Shown piece by piece: positions 28,777 through 30,166 of a DNA stretch of 30,166 nucleotides. The position numbers and the translations under genes are program-made. A model generated the notes under the pieces. It did no database searches and was not told the origin of the DNA. It worked only from the letters and a program-made list of their open reading frames with translations. Every line of letters starts with the position of its first letter. Within the stretch, counting starts at the first letter, position 1. This stretch comes from a virus. The stretch lies in the IMG/VR virus record IMGVR_UViG_3300045999_011062, positions 1-30,166 of that record; one strand, given 5' to 3'.

Positions 28777-29084
28777 TATTTGAACAGAATCATGGCCATT
28801 AACACAGCCTGAATCATGAATCCAAGCCCAATGGTAATGATATTCAAGGTATCCTTGAGCACCACGGCTCGACCAAACAACAGCATCAGACCAGCCCAGG
28901 CAAACAACACAATATCCAAATTGGGAACATTGTCACTGAGTCCAGTCAGCAATGCCAACAAGGTAGGAATGGTGGCACAATGAATAACAATGGTTGCCAA
29001 CCATCCCAGGGTATCTGCAGAAATCTTGTGTAGATTTTCTTTGAAAAAACTATTCAAAGATTCGCTTAGGTTGTTTAAATTCAT
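28776..29084 (-). CDS. Small multi-pass membrane protein
   Basis: The protein has 102 residues from ATG 29084 (TGATG overlap with the SleB gene). Three hydrophobic segments are visible: about residues 26-47 (LGWLATIVIHCATIPTLLAL), 55-72 (DIVLFAWAGLMLLFGRAVVL) and 80-101 (ITIGLGFMIQAVLMAMILF). There is a short charged N-terminus. It could be a holin-type partner for the SleB hydrolase immediately upstream, but it has no family signature. Confidence 0.6.
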   Translation of the reverse strand: MNLNNLSESLNSFFKENLHKISADTLGWLATIVIHCATIPTLLALLTGLSDNVPNLDIVLFAWAGLMLLFGRAVVLKDTLNIITIGLGFMIQAVLMAMILFK

Positions 29085-29665
29085 CAACGCTCTCCGTAAA
29101 AAATATGACGACCGATTTCACCAATTCGAGGTTTGTTCCAATTGGGACTCACATAATCAGCATGATAATACATGGCCTTGGTCATTCCGGGCAACCGGAA
29201 TCCTTCCAGATAGACTTTCTTTGCCACTTCTTCTGATTCACGCCACAGTGGTTTGTGAACAGGCTTGACTTTGTAATTACCTTCGCAATACCAAGAGAAT
29301 TGGCAAATGACTTTTTCATAGATCACATTCTTCTGTGTGACCACGCCGCACACAGAGTTGGCAAAGCGACCAGACTCCACGCGATTCAGCGTAACCTGAG
29401 CCACAGCTACCTTGCCTTCGAACGGCTCTGACGCAGCTTCCCAATAAATGTTGCGTGTCAAACATTCTAGCTCGCGAGTTTTGTCAGCCACAGATACATA
29501 ATTGCCCGAACTCCAGGCAGCATTGGTTTGTTTGAGTTGATCAAATTTGCCGTCCACAATTGAAAACAATATTGCTCCGACAATTGCCAGTGCCAATATT
29601 TTAATACCGACTGAAACAGATTTGCTCAACACTAGTTCTAATTTTGATTTCGATAATGAAGTCAA
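29084..29665 (-). CDS. SleB-type cell wall hydrolase (Hydrolase_2) with N-terminal anchor
   Basis: I choose TTG 29665 (193 residues): AAGGAG lies 6 nt upstream, the same context as the GTG at 19307, while the longer frame to 29776 reads through another small ORF. A membrane anchor lies at about residues 18-36 (IKILALAIVGAILFSIVDG). The SleB domain follows: LECLTRNIYWEAASEPFEGK with the catalytic Glu, then VAVAQVTLNRVESGRFANSV and CQFSWYCEG. SleB enzymes cleave cortex or peptidoglycan glycan strands. A second peptidoglycan enzyme besides the GH19 endolysin suggests a role at entry or as an anchored exolysin. It heads the operon to 27855. Confidence 0.88.
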   Translation of the reverse strand: MTSLSKSKLELVLSKSVSVGIKILALAIVGAILFSIVDGKFDQLKQTNAAWSSGNYVSVADKTRELECLTRNIYWEAASEPFEGKVAVAQVTLNRVESGRFANSVCGVVTQKNVIYEKVICQFSWYCEGNYKVKPVHKPLWRESEEVAKKVYLEGFRLPGMTKAMYYHADYVSPNWNKPRIGEIGRHIFYGER

Positions 29666-29675
29666 AAGTTTCTCC

Positions 29676-29789
29676 TTATGAACCAAACAGGGTTCGTCTG
29701 CGGTGCTCACCATGAGCAACATTGACAAAAAGAATTGGATAGACTTGTGCGTCGAGACCTCGGGCCTTCTTGGCATCTTTGCCTAGCAC
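29676..29789 (-). CDS. 37-residue ORF upstream of the SleB gene
   Basis: Translates as (M)LGKDAKKARGLDAQVYPILF then VNVAHGEHRRRTLFGS, with GTG 29789 as a possible start; the frame is open to 29822. Its TAA (29678-29676) leads straight into the AAGGAG of the SleB gene. The composition looks natural, but the start has no clear RBS and could instead be the remnant of a longer gene. Confidence 0.4.
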   Translation of the reverse strand: MLGKDAKKARGLDAQVYPILFVNVAHGEHRRRTLFGS

Positions 29790-29796
29790 AGAATCA

Positions 29797-29890
29797 TGTT
29801 CTAGAACACAGCTCTGCGCAATTCAAATTGTCAACGAAGAGACGTTCCGACGGTCTCTTGTAAACAGACTGGAGATTTAGAAAAATCTCC
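29797..29890 (-). other. Structured leader region between promoter and SleB genes
   Basis: Three self-complementary elements lie within 94 bp: GGAGATTT/AAATCTCC (29871-29890, 8-bp stem, 4-nt loop), AAGAGAC/GTCTCTT (29837-29843 with 29853-29859, 9-nt loop) and the perfect 12-bp palindrome TGTTCTAGAACA (29797-29808). No riboswitch class I know matches. It lies downstream of the promoter at 30006-30034, so it would be in the transcript. It could regulate SleB expression or be a stable RNA. Confidence 0.45.
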
Positions 29891-29912
29891 TGCCTGCAAC
29901 TTACCTGCTGTT

Positions 29913-29948
29913 TTATCCTGGCACAGGCACCAGTTTGGTGTAGATCAT
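29913..29948 (-). CDS. 11-residue leader ORF
   Basis: Translates as MIYTKLVPVPG. AGAGGA lies seven nt before the ATG and the promoter starts about 50 nt upstream. Translation is plausible because the RBS is good; function would be regulatory. The ORF ends GGA-TAA just before the hairpin region. Confidence 0.35.
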   Translation of the reverse strand: MIYTKLVPVPG

Positions 29949-30005
29949 GGATGTATCCTCTTGCTGTATACTCTGTGATCAGCTAAGTTGTGTTTTCTAC
30001 ACTCT

Positions 30006-30034
30006 ATTATACTTAGTGATTGAACAAAAGTCAA
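30006..30034 (-). promoter_or_regulatory. Strong sigma70 promoter for the SleB operon
   Basis: TTGACT (30034-30029), 17-bp spacer, perfect TATAAT (30011-30006). The transcript would start near 29999. Together with 20708-20736 and 27786-27814 it defines an early-type promoter set. Confidence 0.75.
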
Positions 30035-30078
30035 CAGCAGATCTGCCCAATTTTGATAGATTTTGGCCTTTAACTTAG

Positions 30079-30088
30079 CCGTTAACGG
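30079..30088. repeat. 10-bp perfect palindrome overlapping a stop codon
   Basis: CCGTTAACGG overlaps the stop of the gene at the right edge and lies 45 bp upstream of the promoter. It could be part of a terminator or an operator; there is no T-run. Confidence 0.3.
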
Positions 30089-30166
30089 TTGGTTTGATCT
30101 GATGCCCGCAGTTTGTTCCAGGTTTCCATCTTGTTCTTGATGCGTTGTTCCAAGGCACGATATTGG
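30082..30166 (-). CDS. C-terminal end of a gene cut by the window edge
   Basis: The last 27 residues, QYRALEQRIKNKMETWNKLR then ASDQTNR, are highly charged and helical, consistent with a coiled-coil C-terminus. The remaining part is outside the window. This frame is preferred over the other open one because of its helical, charged composition. Confidence 0.5.
   Translation of the reverse strand, partial: QYRALEQRIKNKMETWNKLRASDQTNR

Noticed and set aside
29823-29948. Group I intron or T4 gene 60-type ribosome bypass joining MIYTKLVPVPG to the downstream 37-codon frame, suggested by GGA-TAA followed by hairpins.
   Set aside because: The stretch is only about 100 nt, too short for a group I intron, and I see no P3/P7 core. 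The downstream frame has no matching GGA landing codon after its upstream stop.

Overview
The window looks like part of the genome of a large tailed phage, most likely a T4-related marine or freshwater myovirus. The evidence is a sliding-clamp loader ATPase of the T4 gp44 type, phage-type PhoH, a GroES-like co-chaperonin, an endolysin with an Rz/Rz1 spanin pair, tail-fibre-like proteins, head-to-tail gene packing with many ATGA overlaps, and a repeated TAAATA box like the core of the T4 late promoter (TATAAATA). No rRNA, tRNA, transposase or CRISPR array was seen. The host is probably a Gram-negative proteobacterium: the phage carries spanins, a Bug/TctC binding protein with a signal peptide, and perfect host-type sigma70 promoters. 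A betaproteobacterial host would fit the Bug/TctC protein, but that is only an inference.

Layout. 1-1054 (+): end of a probable structural gene, then two related holin-like membrane proteins with a small protein between them. 1055-4514 (-): endolysin, Rz, Rz1 and a CHASE2 adenylate cyclase. 4588-10980 (both strands): an accessory island with an APS-kinase/nucleotidyltransferase fusion, two sulfotransferase-like proteins, a 2OG-Fe(II) oxygenase, two SGNH hydrolases, a TctC-type binding protein and a methyltransferase. 11002-13349 (-): conserved phage proteins and a third SGNH protein. 13481-14230 (+): phoH behind a small leader ORF. 14218-19307 (-): a replication and metabolism operon (small proteins, GroES, cytidylyltransferase, clamp loader, radical SAM enzyme, HAD phosphatase). 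19334-20701 (-): a short DnaE-like protein and two unknowns behind a sigma70 promoter. 20741-24770 (-): three tail-fibre or adhesin-type proteins. 24822-26078 (-): IscA-type Fe-S protein, Fe/Mn superoxide dismutase and translation initiation factor IF-1. 26089-27780 (-): an operon of small proteins behind a perfect sigma70 promoter. 27855-30034 (-): SleB-type hydrolase operon preceded by a structured leader. 30082-30166 (-): end of another gene.

How the parts fit together. TAAATA boxes precede at least eleven translation starts and fall into two groups. In one, the box is 18-29 nt upstream and a Shine-Dalgarno sequence lies between. In the other, the box is only 3-7 nt from the start codon with no Shine-Dalgarno sequence, so a T4-like transcription start would give leaderless or nearly leaderless mRNAs. 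Two sigma70 promoters (for the genes starting at 20701 and 27780) also sit so close that transcription should begin at or next to the ATG. The same phage encodes its own IF-1, expressed from one of these close-spaced boxes. A phage IF-1 adjusting host ribosomes toward leaderless phage messages is the most interesting hypothesis here. Other notable points are the adenylate cyclase beside the lysis genes, the possible sulfation cassette, and the SOD/IscA pair.
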